The position numbers and the translations under genes are program-made. The notes beneath the pieces were generated by a model that saw only the letters and a program-made list of their open reading frames with translations, made no database searches and was not told the DNA's origin. A stretch of DNA of 64,000 nt from Sophora flavescens. Its lineage: Eukaryota; Streptophyta; Magnoliopsida; Fabales; Fabaceae. The DNA lies in NCBI GenBank assembly GCA_030762895.1, contig CM061066.1, forward strand, positions 13,821,751-13,885,750, given 5' to 3'. Positions 19,941-32,415 of this stretch are shown here, in pieces. The stretch's first letter is position 1. Each line of letters begins with the position of its first letter.

Positions 19941-22900
19941 ATGGATTGTTATCCTTCGAATCGTAGTTGGGGGTATGATAGGCTATATCCGAAAAGAAGG
20001 GGTTTGAAACCAACTTTCGTAGATGGGGTTGAAGAGTTTGTTACCCAATAAAAGCGACAAAAGTGTTTCATCGATGATGGAAACCGAATTAGATGTCCGT
20101 GTGCTAAATGCCGATGTCGAAAGATTAAGAGTGAAGACCTTGTGAAGACTGACTTGTATATGAATGGGTTCCAGGGAAATTACTGGATTTGGACTCTCCG
20201 TGGTGAAGAAGTGCCACATGTTGATTTAGGGGTTGACGAGAATTGCACGGGTGCCTCAAGCACTCGTGCAGATATGGGATGTGGGGAACAGTTTGTGTCA
20301 ATGCAGGAGATGGTGGTTGATGATCTCGGGGTAAACGAGGCGCATGATTACAATAACACTGAAGATCTTCTGAATGAGGAAGCACAAAGATTTTATAATC
20401 TTTTAACTGAGATAGCAAAAAAGCCATTGTTTGAAGGGGCCTCAGACTCTAAATTATCGCTGTGTGTGAGGCTTTTAGCTTGCAAGTCCAATTGGAATAT
20501 TCCTGAAAAGTGTTTGGATTTTTTTATGAAAATGCTTCAGAACGTGACACCTATAAAAGGAGTTGTAGCTAAGAATTATTATGGTGCAAAGAGGTTAGTG
20601 TTGAAGCTGGGATTGGAAGTCAAGAGGATTGATTGTTGCATTAATGGATGCATGTTGTATTACGGCAATGAATTCGGCATAAATGATGGAGCTTTGGTCC
20701 AATGTAAATTTTGTCAAGCTCTGAGGTATTGCCCTCCCAAGTCTGGGACAAGTAATAACAAACCAATTCCCGTAAAGGCGATGTTCTATTTGCCAATAGT
20801 TCCAAGGCTACAGAGAATTTTCACATCAATGCAAACTGCAGGAAAAATGACATGGCACTTTGAGAACAAAAGAACTTCAGACGTCTTACGGCATCCATCC
20901 GATGGTGAATCATGGAAGCACTTTGACCGGGTACATACTGATTTTGCTTCGGATCCACGTAATGTACGACTTGGTTTAAGCTCCGATGGTTTTATCCCGT
21001 ATATCCAAGCGTCGGCTTCACCATATTCTTGTTGGCCCGTAATTGTTACTCCATACAATCTTCCTCCTAATATGTGAATGTCGAAACTTTATATGTTTTT
21101 GACGTGTCTCATACCGGGACCATCCAATCCGAAGGCTGGTATTGATGTTTATTTACAGCCTTTGATTGATGATTTGAAGAGGTTGTGGAGCAGCGTGTTG
21201 ACGTACGATATCGTAAGGAAGGAAAATTTGATAATGAAGGCAGATTTGATGTGGACCATTAATGACTTCCCTGCTTATGGTATGTTGTCTGGTTGGGGGA
21301 CTCGTGGTAAATCGGCATGTCCACATTGCATGGAGTATACAAAGGCCTTTACCTTGAAACACGGGGGGAAAAGTTCTTGGTTTGGCACGCATCGTATGTT
21401 CTTGGAAATGGATCATTCATTTAGACGGAATAAGAATGCCTTCAAAAGGGGGGAAGTTGAAAAAGATGCACCGCCGCCTAGGTTCAAACCGGAAAAGATT
21501 TGGAGTAGAGTAAGATAACTACCAAAAGTCACTGGCAACGTCCGTGTGTCCAAATTACAAGGATACGGGGAAGGCCATAACTGGACAAAAAGAAGTACCT
21601 TTTGGGACCTCCCGTATTGGAAAGATAATTTGTTGAGACACAATCTCGATGTTATGCACATAGAGAAGAACTTTTTTGATAACATAGTAAACACTGTCAT
21701 GAATGTCAGTGGGAAAACCAAGGACAATGAGAAGGCAAGAATGGACTTAGCTTTGTACTGTAGGCGACCAGAGTTGGATCTAAAGTCGCAGGCTAATGGG
21801 AAGATGTTAAAACCGAAAGCTAGTTACACTTTAACTGTCGATGAAGCAAAGACCGTTTGTCATTTGGATAATGAGAACTTAGGATGCCAGACGGTTATTC
21901 TTCCAACTTAGCAAGATGTGCCAATGTTAACAAAGGAAGGATGCACGGGATGAAAAGCCATGATTGTCATGTATTCATGGAATGCTTACTTCCTATTGCT
22001 TTTAGTTCATTTCCCGTGCATGTCTTGAATCCGCTTACTGAATTGACTCAATTCTTCAAGGATTTGTGCTCTACAACGTTGAGGGAGAATGACCTGATTA
22101 GGATGGAGCAAAATATTCCCATCATTCTATGCAAGTTGGAGAAAATATTCCCCCCTGGTTTCTTTGATTCTATGGAGCATCTCCCAGTACATCTCGCGTA
22201 TGAAGCGAGGCTTGGTGGACCGGTTCAATATAGGTGGATGTATCCATTTGAAAGGAAATATAACCATCATAGAATTTTAATTAGACTTTTTTCCATTCGA
22301 AGTGAAAGGATATGACTATGAACTTCTTGTTGTTTTATAGATTCATGGGTGATTCGAAACGATCGGTGAAAAATAAGGCTAAGGTTGAAGGATCAATCTG
22401 TGCGTCCTACTTACACCGCGAGACAACCCATTTTTGTTCCCATTATTTCAAGAACTTCATGTTGTCACCAAAAAATAGTAGGAATGAAATGGAAAGTGAA
22501 AGTGAAAGACATCTGTTAACCTTGTCAGTCTTTTGCCAGCTTGGTCGTGCTTCCGGGAAGGAGACCTCTCACTGGTTATCGGACAAAGAGAGGAAGTCGG
22601 CTCATGTTCATGTGTTGATCAATTGTACCGAAGTTAAACCATACCTTGAGTACGCATTTCGTATCTTTTTCTTTCTAATACCTAATAGTATATATTTTTC
22701 TGCTTATAATATATATTGTACAACTTTACAGTGCCTTCTTGATATCTGCAAACAGCGAGCAAGAACAGTCCACTTGTATACATGCTGAATTTCCAATTTG
22801 GTTTAAGCAACAAGTTAGTATCTTAAAAATCTTTGAATTATCAATTGTGAGTAAAATGTAGACATGATTTTGTAGAACTGACATATGTAGGTTTACCGTG

Positions 22901-23667
22901 AGAAACCAACTCCCATCAACAAACACTTAAGGAACTTAGCCGATGGTCCTAATACATAAGTCAAAGAATGGCACACTTACTTCGTGAACGGGTACAAATT
23001 TCATACCCAATCATGGACGGAGGGCAAAAAAACCATCAACGGCGGGGTCCATGTAAAGGGTCTCACAGAAGGAATTGAAAATGACTTCTACGGCGTGATC
23101 CAACATATATATGAACTGGTGTACCCTTCTTTAGACTATACTAAAAGAATAGTTCTATTTTATTGTAACTGGTTCGATCCGTCCGGTAGAGGCACACAAT
23201 TGAACCCGAAATGTAATACTGTGGACATCCGAATGAGTAGAAGATATCAAAGGGATGATCCGTTTATCATAGCACAAAATGTGAGACAGGTGTATTATGT
23301 ACCTTATCCACCAACTCGTAAGGACAAACGAGGTTGGTCCGTCGCCATCAAGACAACACCAATGGGTAGCATCGAAGTGGGTGATTCAGAGGGAGAGGTG
23401 CCTTATCAAGTGGATGTAATGTCACATGTAGCTGAAGTCATTGAAGTTGACCCTATTGATGGCTTAGGGGACTTGCAAGTCGCTGGTGAAGAAGTGAATA
23501 TCGCCAATTTGTCATCCATCCAGGAGCATTTGGATGAAGAAGACGATAATTCCACTGAAGAACATGAAGAGACAGGATCTGAAGATGATGAGGAAGAAGA
23601 TAATGACTCAACAGGAGCTGAAGACGATGACTCAAATTATGAAGAAATCGTAGTTAATTTGTATTAG
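19941..23667 (+). pseudogene. TNP2-like CACTA transposase (decayed)
   Basis: From ATG 19941 the frame gives the Transpos_assoc domain (YDRLYPKRRGLKPTFVDGVE, then a RCPCAKC zinc motif and YMNGFQGNYWIW), then Transposase_21 (AMFYLPIVPRLQRIF, YLQPLIDDLKRLW, FPAYGMLSGW, LLRHNLDVMHIEKNFFDN), then DUF4218-like (21946-22640: MHGMKSHDCHVFMECLLP, HLPVHLAYEARLGGP) and DUF4216-like (22984-23350: FYGVIQHIYEL, VLFYCNWFD) regions and an acidic tail. Transposase_21 is the DDE-type catalytic core that cuts CACTA ends. Inactivating changes include a TAA at codon 37 (20049), TGA at 21075 (the family usually has Cys there), stops near 21516 and 21909, a frameshift near 22312, and a TAA near 22957. Two introns split 22650-22890. 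Confidence 0.88.
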
Positions 23668-23873
23668 ATCTTCTTAAGACTTTATGATTTGGATGATTAA
23701 GTTATTTTTGGCTGTTGGATTATTAGTTAGTTATACTTGTACTTTATGACTTAGATAACTTATTTTTGGCTGTTGGATTATTAGTTAGTTATATTTGTTG
23801 ACTTTATGACTTAGATAACTTATATTATTGATATATCTGATAACTTTTGTTTTAACATTAAATTGCTCTGTAG

Positions 23874-26250
23874 ACATGTCTGCAGGATGTGACCCACCTC
23901 CACCCATCAATAAGGGTAAGGGTATTATGATTGATACTGACCCCCGTCCAACTCCCCGTCGTCGTCGGAACAGACCTTCCACAAATTTAGTGATTCGTGA
24001 GTCTACAGACGGATACTCACGTATGCCTTCAACGTTTACCTCATCAGCGTCAGCACCACACCCACGTGTACCTACATCGCACCCACCACAGCAAGTACCT
24101 TCACTGCCTCCATGTGTTGCACCTACATCGCCTCATTTCGATGTGATTCCCACCCCGGGGGTCACGACACATGCACACTATAGAGCATCTCCTTCAGCAT
24201 GTGTGGATGAGGAGCAACAATATAGTCCAGGCTATTCACGCTCACCTTCAGTTGCAGATGTGCATGAGCAGCCAGAGGAGCCGGTGGAGCCAGTGGAGCT
24301 AGAGGAGCTGGATGGGTCAGAGGTAGTTGAGCTCATGCCCGATGGTCGACCTATTATTAGGCCTAGTGGTAACGGGTATGAATTAATAAAATTTCTATGT
24401 GTTTGGTTGATTCATGCATTTTATCATAATTTATTACCATGTGTTTGATTGGTTCATGCGTCTTTACTGTTAAGGTTCCTTCCTTGTAAGAGAGCAGCGA
24501 GTGCCATCGCATTTGTTATCCAGCAAATGTATCATAGGGCAATTACATCATGGGGAAAACTCATTGACAATGAGCCGATTAGTATGTTTGATGCATTTAG
24601 AGTAAGTAGGAAATTTCAATTTACTTAATGTGGTTTTTATTATTTCCGAAACTATTAGTATAACAATTGTTATTTATCTTAAAACAGGGTCAGGCGGCAT
24701 GGAGGAACGAAGATGAGTCAGAGATCCAGAGGATCTTTTACCATAAAGCCTCTGAACACCTTTCTGATATGCTTAGGGAGGATCGTGAGAGTGGCATACA
24801 GCGATCCTGGATTGGAGATGGTATTTGGGAGGAGTTGCGTCGTTATTGGGTTTCTGATCAATTTAAAAAAAAAAATTGCTCAGGCAAAGAAAAATAGAGC
24901 ATCAGAAAATGGTGGGAGCCTGCACACGGGAGAAAGCATTTCCCAGTCGCAGTGGGCAGATCGTATGGTATGCTCATACTGTCATTCTTTATGCATTAAA
25001 TGTATTTATTCCAACATCATGGTTCATTAATTGTTATCTTAATCATCTATGCTTGTGTTATAGGCTCGCCGGTATAATCGAGGAGTACAAATTCATGAGG
25101 TTCACAAACGCACCCATATTAGGAAGGATACCGGCGAGTACATAGATGAGCGCTCCAAGCGCACTCAGGTAATATGCCCTTTTGATTTTTGAAGAAGTTA
25201 TTGACTTTAATAGATATTGTAACACTCATACTTTACTGGACTTGAGAGGCAGAGAGCCTCAAATGTTATGACTAGTTTGAGCATTGGCTTTTAGGGAGTT
25301 TAATAAGAAAGCAAGATTGTATTTCACATATTCTTTACTGAAGTTAGTATCTTTTTAAACTTTAACATTCTAATTTTAGTGTTGTTAATCAATTTCATTG
25401 GACAAAGACAAATGATGTAAGTATGTGGTTGTTGCTTTGGCTCTCAAGCCAGTTTGAATATATTGCTTTGTGTGAATCTTATCGTGTAACATACTATTCA
25501 TGTTTTGATTACTGAGTCTGTAGAGTCACTTTATATTTGGACCTATTGATACTGCCTGACATTGGAAATGTTATAACTAGTTTGGACATGATAATTTGTG
25601 TGCATCCTATTGAGCTTTTGATGATGATTTATGGATTTAAATTGCGGTGTTCTGTTTGTAAACATTGGGATGTTGTAGTTTTAGGGGAAACTCTGTCCAT
25701 TTTTCTGCACAATTTATCTTGTAACATATTGTTCAAATTTTGATAGTCTGATGTATTGTAACAGGAGGAGTTTCATGAGAGGATGAGTCAACATAGGTCT
25801 CAAGCATCAGCCTCTTCACCATCCACCCCAGCTAACCCACAGGAGGACGAGCAGCTTGCGCTGAATGTTTGGGCAGAAGACGTCGGCGGCAAGTTTAAGG
25901 GTCGTTTGTACGGTGCTAGAGACCTTGCCGGCAACTATCGGAAAGGGCCCTCGCGCAAGTTAGAGATTAGGGTTGGAGCGTCCACCACCTGCAGTCGTTA
26001 CCCTCAGGAGTCTGCGGAGATTGCTCAGTTGAGGCAGATGTTGGTCGCTTCCCAGGAGAGGGAGCGGCAGAGGGATGAGGAGCATCGTCTGATGATGGAT
26101 ACGATGCGACAGCTGATGGAGACAGTACGACAGTTGCAGCAGCAGCAGCCCCCACAGCAACGACAGCCTAGTCAGACGACCCAGCGTGCTCAGGAGGACA
26201 ACGACTCTCTTGACCATTTTGTTGAGGATCCTTATAATGGGGATTCTTAG
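23874..26250 (+). pseudogene. Transposase_24 (TNPA-class) gene of CACTA-2, five exons, one frameshift
   Basis: Exons: 23874-24375 (ATG 23876), 24475-24601, 24688-24967, 25064-25168, 25765-26250, all with GT-AG borders and matching phase. The N-terminus is Pro/Ser-rich and low-complexity; the middle holds the Transposase_24 core (AISWGKLIDNEP-like, WVSDQF, HKRTHIRKDTGEYIDERSKR); the C-terminus is a Gln/Arg/Met-rich coiled coil (EIAQLRQMLVASQERERQRD). This class binds subterminal motifs and helps TNP2. An A11 run at 24866-24876 shifts frame: one frame carries the first half, another resumes KKIAQAKKNRAS. It lies 200 bp after TNP2. Confidence 0.82.
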
Positions 26251-26489
26251 ACTTTTGAATGAATTTATATGTTTATTTTACTTATCATGTTAATTATGGT
26301 TTGAAATAATATTTTCGTTGAACAAATATGACTTGAATAACATTTTGTGTAAAACAAATTGTTTGCTTGAATTATGATGTTAATTTCTTTGTTGATGCAT
26401 TCATATAAAAATAATTATTATTTATTTATCTACTTTAACATTAATGTTAAGTTATAAATAAGGTTTTATAATTTAAAAAAAAAACATAT

Positions 26490-26697
26490 ATTTCCCAGGG
26501 TTAGAACCCTGGGAAATTTCCCAAGGCTGTAACCGTAGGGTATTTCCCAGGGCTTACCCGTGGGAAAAGTTTCCGACCCCCTAAAAACCGAGTGATCTGA
26601 ATCCATGGGTCATCCCTGGGAAATGTGTACTTTCCCACGGATTTTCTGGATTTCCCAGGGCCAACGGCCATGGGAAACAGCGAAAATTCTTGTAGAG
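26490..26697. repeat. CACTA-2 right subterminal repeats and TIR
   Basis: Copies of TTTCCCAGGG, TTTCCCACGG and complements alternate, ending ATTCTTGTAGAG at 26697, then the TSD tac. Confidence 0.88.
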
Positions 26698-26700
26698 TAC

Positions 26701-27200
26701 CAATCTTTTTTATTTATTTAAAATATGTCTCATTTCTAAAGTCGCACATAGTAGCACCACCCAAGTTTCCACCCCTTTAATAATAGAAATTTGTCAATGA
26801 TCTTAGAAATCATACACAACATATTTTCTTCATATATTTTTATACACATTTGGTTCCCCCACCACCCTTTATCTATCATATTTTCTACATCGGTTCCCCC
26901 TTCATGTATCATATATTTTTTTAAAAAACATGTCGTTTCTTTTTATTTATTTAACATGTGTTTCATTTATAAAGATGCACATAGTAGCACGACCCAAGTT
27001 TCGACCCCTTTAATAATAGAAATATGTCAATTGTAATCATACACAACATAATTTCTTCGTATTTTTATAAAAATTTGGTTCCCCTAACCTTTATCTAACA
27101 TATTTTCTTCATTGGTTCCCCTTTTCATCTATCATATATTTTTCAAAAACATGTCATTTATTTTTTATTTATTAAAAGATGTCTCATTTCTTAAGCTACA
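26701..27200. repeat. Tandem duplication, period about 235 bp, cut by the R2 LTR
   Basis: Blocks sharing CACATAGTAGCAC-ACCCAAGTTT and CCCCTTTAATAATAGAAAT start near 26740 and 26975; a third partial copy (ATGTCTCATTTCTTAAGC) ends at the R2 LTR. It is AT-rich and may be the interior of the Helitron whose 3' end lies at 17527. No gene seen. Confidence 0.65.
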
Positions 27201-28650
27201 TGATGCGTGCAGAACACACTTAGGACAAGTGCACCCCGTCGCAATAGTAATAAAGGAATTTGAGTTCCAGATATCGTACCCACAGGGATTAATTAATAAT
27301 TACCAAACGAGAGAAATTCTTATGTTATTTAGACAAATCAAATTGGTGAAATGATGAATTTTAGAAAGGAACAACAAAGACAAGAGTTCGCAAGCAAGAA
27401 CACGGATATACAGAAAGGATGATTCAATTATGAGAAAGCCTAGGGTCAAGGTTTCACTTGCACTTTTAATTCCCAATTCCAAATTCTTTATGATTTTTGA
27501 ATTAAGCAACATATATAAATCCCTCAATGAATTCTATTAATACGTTTGGTCATTCGCTATTAATAATCTTTTCCCCGAATTAATTTCCTATTTGGTCATG
27601 TAAGAAATTCAAATCCTGAGAAAGCATAAAGCACAGAGAGGTTGATTAATCCAATTGATAAACCTGATTGAAATACTAGGATTAAAGTTTGATCATGCAA
27701 TAATCCTAACATCGATTATTCTATATGTCTGTCAATTAATTGTGGTACGACCGCTGATCAATCAATCAACTCAAACACGCCAAGAGTGATCAAAACTTAA
27801 CATGAATTAAAGCAATATAATAATCTATATGAAAGCAAAATCATGAAATCATATTAAATTAGGAAAAGAGTTTCAAGTAGCAAGATCCACCATAACCCTA
27901 GTAATGGTATTTATCTATCCATAGAACAAAAGAGAACCAAATCCAAATAAAGGTACAAGAAGAAACAAGGAAAAAGAACCCCTTTTACAGTAGTAATCTC
28001 CACTCTAATTCTTCAAGCGCCTTGCCTTGCTCTTGAATCGCTCCAAAGGTTTGGAAGAACTCTCCAGAATAGCTAACCCCCCCTCCCCCCCCCCCCCCCC
28101 CAAAAAAAAGTGTTTTAGCCGTCACCCCCTCTCCAAAGATCCCTAAAAGAGGTTTCTGAAAACTATTTAAAACTCAGCAAAGGGTGAAACTGGTATTTTC
28201 TCTAATAGACAGAATAGACACAGCTGTGTCTACTAGGGGACACAGCTGTGTCTCTTGGTAAAACCACACTCCCGGGACTAGACACAGCTGTGTCTATTAG
28301 GAGACACATCTGTGTCTCTCGTAAGAACAACGCATGCGACGATTAGACACAGCTGTGTCTATATGGAGACACAGTTGTGTCGAACTCCATGAGAGAGAAA
28401 CGTCCACTTTTTGGAGACACAGCTGTGTCTATCAGGACACACAACTGTGTCTCATACTCCAACTCTTAATTCACCCCGTTTTTAAGCTCCAAAAATACAA
28501 TTTTTCCTCCAATTATGCTCCAACTTAGTCCACTCTTAATAATCGGCAAAAGTAATCACAATTTATGAGAATCCATCTCTTTAATAGCCAAAAATCAATG
28601 AATAATTGCAATGAGGACATGGTTTTAAGCTATATAAAATCATGTTATCA
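27201..28650 (-). repeat. R2 3' LTR (complete)
   Basis: In the minus orientation it begins TGATAACATG and ends CTGCACGCATCA. It contains a C-rich run (28074-28104) and a cluster of GACACAGCTGTGTC palindromes (28216-28452). It matches 44990-45996 from its minus-strand 3' end up to the edge of that cluster. Confidence 0.9.
28216..28452. repeat. Paired GACACAGCTGTGTC palindromes in the R2 LTR
   Basis: Eight copies or near-copies of the 14-bp palindrome (perfect at 28217-28230, 28239-28252, 28281-28294 and others; variants with CATCTG, CAGTTG or CAACTG) are grouped two by two. Members of a pair are about 22 bp apart; pairs are separated by unrelated spacers of about 30-40 bp. The core CAGCTG is an E-box. 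Confidence 0.93.
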
Positions 28651-30098
28651 AGCCACCTACACTTGAGTTTCGCTTGTCCTCAAGCAAAGAAATAACATTA
28701 AACTTAGGATTAACTTCAGCTTCCAAAGACACAAATTATAGGGTTTTCATAACAAATGAATTCAGTCAAGCCAAGGATCAAAATCAGTCAAATATGAACA
28801 ATCAGTACCTAGTACAATTAGAAGCTTGAGTTCAACTAGCATCACTTCCTAATCAACAAATAAGGTCACTCAACTTTCCATCACTCAACTGATTAAGGAC
28901 AAAGAGATCACTCCAAACTTCTTCTAGGAAGATGTGTTACCATAGGCTTGATTGTCAATCTCATCTCCACTTTCTTATTCACATGCACAATACGAATCAA
29001 AAGGACTTGCAATGGTTGTAACGGGGCTACGGGGGAACAATAATAGGTAGGATAAAAAGGATGGAGATATTTAGGATAAGTCACAAGATAGTAAAATCAG
29101 GTTGAAAAGAAAACACGTGAAGCACAATGCACAAGCACAAAATAATCTTTCACTTCCAACCTTATTTCCATTATACTTCACCAAAAATCTTCCTTTTATC
29201 GTTGTTTTATTTGAACCCATATGGATTGATTTTTTTCTTTCTTTTTTCTTTTTGTTTTTTTTCTTTTTGTCTTTTTTTTTCGTTTTCTGCTTTTCTATCC
29301 ATCAACACACAAATAACCTTCAATGACTTTTTATCAACCCATTTACATGCTTCACCCAATGTCAAGAATAATCAAAATAATCAAATACATTCAACCTGAA
29401 ATTCTCAAAAAGGGGTAAGCAAGGAAATTTCATATCAAGCTCAAATGGGGCAACTAAGGGAATAATTTTGTCAAGGCAACTCAGGAGGTCAAGAAAAATT
29501 AATCCTAATTGCCTTAATCACCTTCAAGCATGCATGCGAATTATTGAAGTCTCAACAAGATATCAAAGTAAGTTCTAGAACACATAAACCTAGACAAGTA
29601 TCATTCCCAAAAGAAAATTGGATTCAAAATGAAAATCCAATCAATTTGGCTCAAAACTCACTTTCTGGGGCTAAGTTGAGAAGAAAAGCAAATGCAAGCA
29701 AACAGGCTAATTTTCAACTAGGATCACATCATGTCATATCAAACTAGAAAAAGATCACTTAGCAAAACAATCTCTCATAAGCAATGAAGTGCCCCTTCGA
29801 AAAATATCTCTATCTACCTAACATTAATTCCAAAAATTCAAAGTCACATCTTGCCTAATTATTCACAATACTCAAGTGTAGTTCTTCACATTTTCAAAAA
29901 TAAATGGGGAGCCAGAAATAAATTTTCAAAAAATAATTGGTACCTCACCACCTACACTTAAACCCAACATTGTCCTTAATGTCAAGATAGCAAAAATAAA
30001 AACACCACCAAAAGAGAAAGAAGAGTGAAACTTCCCTGAAGTGATTCGGTACATGGTGAAGGTCATTAGAGGACGAAGGAGAGAAATACAGTCACTGA
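28651..30098 (-). other. R2 3' untranslated region with polypurine tract
   Basis: Minus-strand sequence next to the LTR reads CTTGAGGACAAGCGAAACTC then AAGTGTAGGTGG, the polypurine-tract region of this lineage. T-rich runs on the plus strand at 29230-29290 make artefactual Phe-rich ORFs. A GTTTAAGTGTAGGTGG-like block recurs near 29945-29965. No gene is supported. Confidence 0.65.
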
Positions 30099-31189
30099 GG
30101 TGGAAGAGGCGGCAAGTGAGCCTCAATCAACTGGAAGAGCTGGTCAAGTCGTCGATGAATATCTACCTCCATACGATCTAAGTGGGCCACAATATCATCC
30201 ATAGTAGGAGGAGGCGGTGCAGGAACATCATCATCATCACCAGCATTTACATCGGCCTCCTGAGGGTCAACTGGAGTAGCTCTAAGTAATGCAAAATGCC
30301 CAGGTCGAACCTGATGAACAACGCCCATAAGAAGTAACAAGTCTCGATCAATAGGCTCCATGGGGATTGCATGTGTGACACCCGGGTGCAAGGCATCAAG
30401 GTTACGAGCTAGATGTGTAATATAGGAACCCAAGGTAAAATATCGTTGTTAGTCCCTGCCCTTGGGCTTCTCCTGTTGCCTCAGATGCTGCAAGAATAAG
30501 TATCCCCGATTGCAGCGGTTGCCATGCACTAAGCACCATAGAAAGAACAAGTCCATCGTAGTCACAACGGCCGTGCTCTGAGAACGACCATTAATGCCAT
30601 GAGATATGAATCGATGCAACCATCGGAGCACGGGGTCACAAAGCATAGAGGCCTTACTCTGACTAGGATTATAAGGCTGTCCTGGCCGGCTAATCTCTGT
30701 CCAAAAGATGGCATCAAAGAAATTAGGCGGAAGAGAAAACAGGGCCCCCTGGTAGGCTGGGGTCTGCACAGAAGCAGATGTCTCAAAGCCCATGTGAATA
30801 TTAAACTCAATCAGCGACATGCAAAAGTTACGCCGATTAAGATGGAATCCTATGGTAGCAGTCTCCTCCGGTCTTTGCACCGAGCAATCAAAGTTCAATG
30901 TCACCCAAAATTCGAGAGTGGGCTCTCGATAAGCATCACAGTGAATGGCAGCTAGATGCTCCCATCCGGCGCTACATAAATAATCCTCAATCTGCCTACG
31001 GACACCAAAGTCATCAATGGTCTGAGCATTGAGACATTTGGCTGGGACAAGCTGGAACTTCTGAAGTATTTCAAATCGCTCCTGATGCACAGAGGATTCA
31101 AATACCAGCTTGTGGGTGACAGAGACATCAGGAAGAGCAACTCGAGAAGTGTTGGTCCTATCAGTAGGGCGCTGACGCTTGGGCGGCAT
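30099..31189 (-). pseudogene. Athila env-like / ORF-1 type protein
   Basis: From ATG 31189 (MPPKRQRPTDRT) the frame is open to a stop at 30449-30451 and then continues in the same frame (QRYFTLGSYIT) to 30099, giving about 360 residues if read through. Segments such as FEILQKFQLVPAKCLNAQTI, QIEDYLCSAGWEHL and IGFHLNRRNFCMSLIEFNIH match the general pattern of the Athila ORF-1 / env-like family found between pol and the 3' LTR. The C-terminus is acidic then Pro-rich (DDDDVPAPPPP) with a final amphipathic helix. No transmembrane segment or signal peptide is evident in this part. Function in the family is unproven. Confidence 0.65.
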
Positions 31190-32109
31190 AGTTCCTGAAA
31201 ATGCAAAATTACTATATCAGTCCAAAGAACCAAGTGATAATGCATAAGTTAATCCCCATCATACCTAAGAGCATAACAAAATAAAATACAAGAGCACCAA
31301 AACCATATAATCATCAGGATAATTCAAAGTTCACAGACATGCATTCAGCAGTAACCCATCATTAATATGTGTAGAATGTCAAGTAACACCTACACTAGTC
31401 TCAGAATACCAAAGGAAACAAAATGAAAATAACAGCACTGCAGGTCTGCAACCCCAAAAATCCCCAAAACCAAGATACTATGGAGGTTTGGTAGCTGACT
31501 AATATGTTTAAGTTAGCACAGTCACAACATGAATCAAGCAAGTTCAAACCCAATTCAGCAGAATAGGTAACAGCCATAACAATCCTGAAAAAATTCCTAA
31601 ATTAAGAGCTGTAAACCAAATCAAGAACATCTGGCTATGGTAACAAGCAATCACACCCCACCTCCAAATCACAAATCATGTTCAACATTCAGTAAGTGAA
31701 AGAGGGAGTGAATGCCAGAAAATGATTAATCTAGAGGGGCATACCTGGTAGAGGGGATGAATACAGTATAACACAAACAACCTTAACCCCAATGGTGCCC
31801 AAAACCCCAAATCAAGAAACCCAATGAGAGATGGAGCAGCGTATAACAACAGCGGAGACGGACGCGCGTGGAGGAGAATCGCACGGCAGTGGAATACAGC
31901 AGTGGCCCACGGTGGTGACGGCCAAATGGAGGTGCGTGCGGCGGTGGAATACAGCAGCCGCCCACGGTAGTGACTTTTGGACAGACAGGCGAAAAGGAGA
32001 GATGGGGAGATGAGGTAGAGAAGAGGAATAGGGGTTTTGACCTCCTGAATTGCATGGGTTGTTTTTTTAAAATTAATTTTTTTATAAAAAAAACGCATCC
32101 TTTAGCGTT
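31190..32109 (-). other. R2 spacer between pol and env-like ORF
   Basis: About 0.9 kb without a convincing ORF. It is AT-rich near the ORF. At 31830-31990 a GC-rich imperfect duplication (units containing GGAATACAGCAG and CCCACGGTGGTGAC-like text) stands out. It could be promoter or intron for the env-like ORF. Confidence 0.5.
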
Positions 32110-32119
32110 AAAGGGGATG

Positions 32120-32222
32120 AGGCACAACTGTGTCATTTAGAGACACAGCTGTGTCTCATTGAGAGGCCACCACATACGAGAGTTAGACACAGGTGTGTCT
32201 TCAGTAGACACAACTATGTCTC
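32120..32222. repeat. Second GACACAGCTGTGTC palindrome cluster of R2 (post-pol)
   Basis: Four copies (GGCACAACTGTGTC, GACACAGCTGTGTC, GACACAGGTGTGTC, GACACAACTATGTC) lie here as two pairs, mirroring the LTR cluster in motif and spacing. Confidence 0.9.
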
Positions 32223-32355
32223 CCTTTAAGTTTTTTTTTTGAAAGCAAAGAGAAATAAACACAAATTAAGAAAAGAAAATCCTCCCCACCTACACTTAAG
32301 TCCTAAGATAACAAAATAAAATAAAATAAAAAGGATAAAAAGGTTTAGAAACACA

Positions 32356-32395
32356 GGTTGCCTCCTGTGCAGCGCTTGTTTAACGTCTTGAGCCT
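32356..32395 (-). promoter_or_regulatory. Conserved post-coding motif (R2 copy)
   Basis: Minus strand: GACGTTAAACAAGCGCTGCA followed by GGAGGCAACCTG. It matches the R1 motif at 3652-3695 and lies about 20 bp after the integrase stop. Confidence 0.65.
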
Positions 32396-32415
32396 GACGG
32401 TCAGCATAGAGACAG

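Larger units (their letters stand above)
17681..26697 (+). mobile_element. CACTA-2: En/Spm transposon with TNP2 and Transposase_24 genes
   Basis: The element is 9017 bp. The left end is CACTACAAGAATTTAAGC; the right end, reverse-complemented, CTCTACAAGAATTTTCGC, so the terminal motif has one substitution (CTCTA instead of CACTA). The TSD is tac at 17678-17680 and 26698-26700. Subterminal zones carry TTTCCCAGGGC / TTTCCCACGG motifs in both orientations (17700-17885 and 26490-26690). It encodes, both on the plus strand, a TNP2-type transposase and a Transposase_24 protein, the classical two-gene CACTA layout, but both genes are disabled. Confidence 0.93.

Noticed and set aside
28216..28452. CRISPR-like regular repeats
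   Set aside because: The repeats are palindromic 14-mers with irregular spacers in a plant LTR; there are no cas genes and the genome is eukaryotic.
30599..30955. 118-residue plus-strand ORF
   Set aside because: It is antisense shadow of the Athila env-like ORF.
32281..32340. Second polypurine tract after R2 integrase as an LTR boundary
   Set aside because: The TTAAGTGTAGGTGGGG-like text (minus strand) is not followed by TG-LTR sequence; the true LTR starts at 28650.
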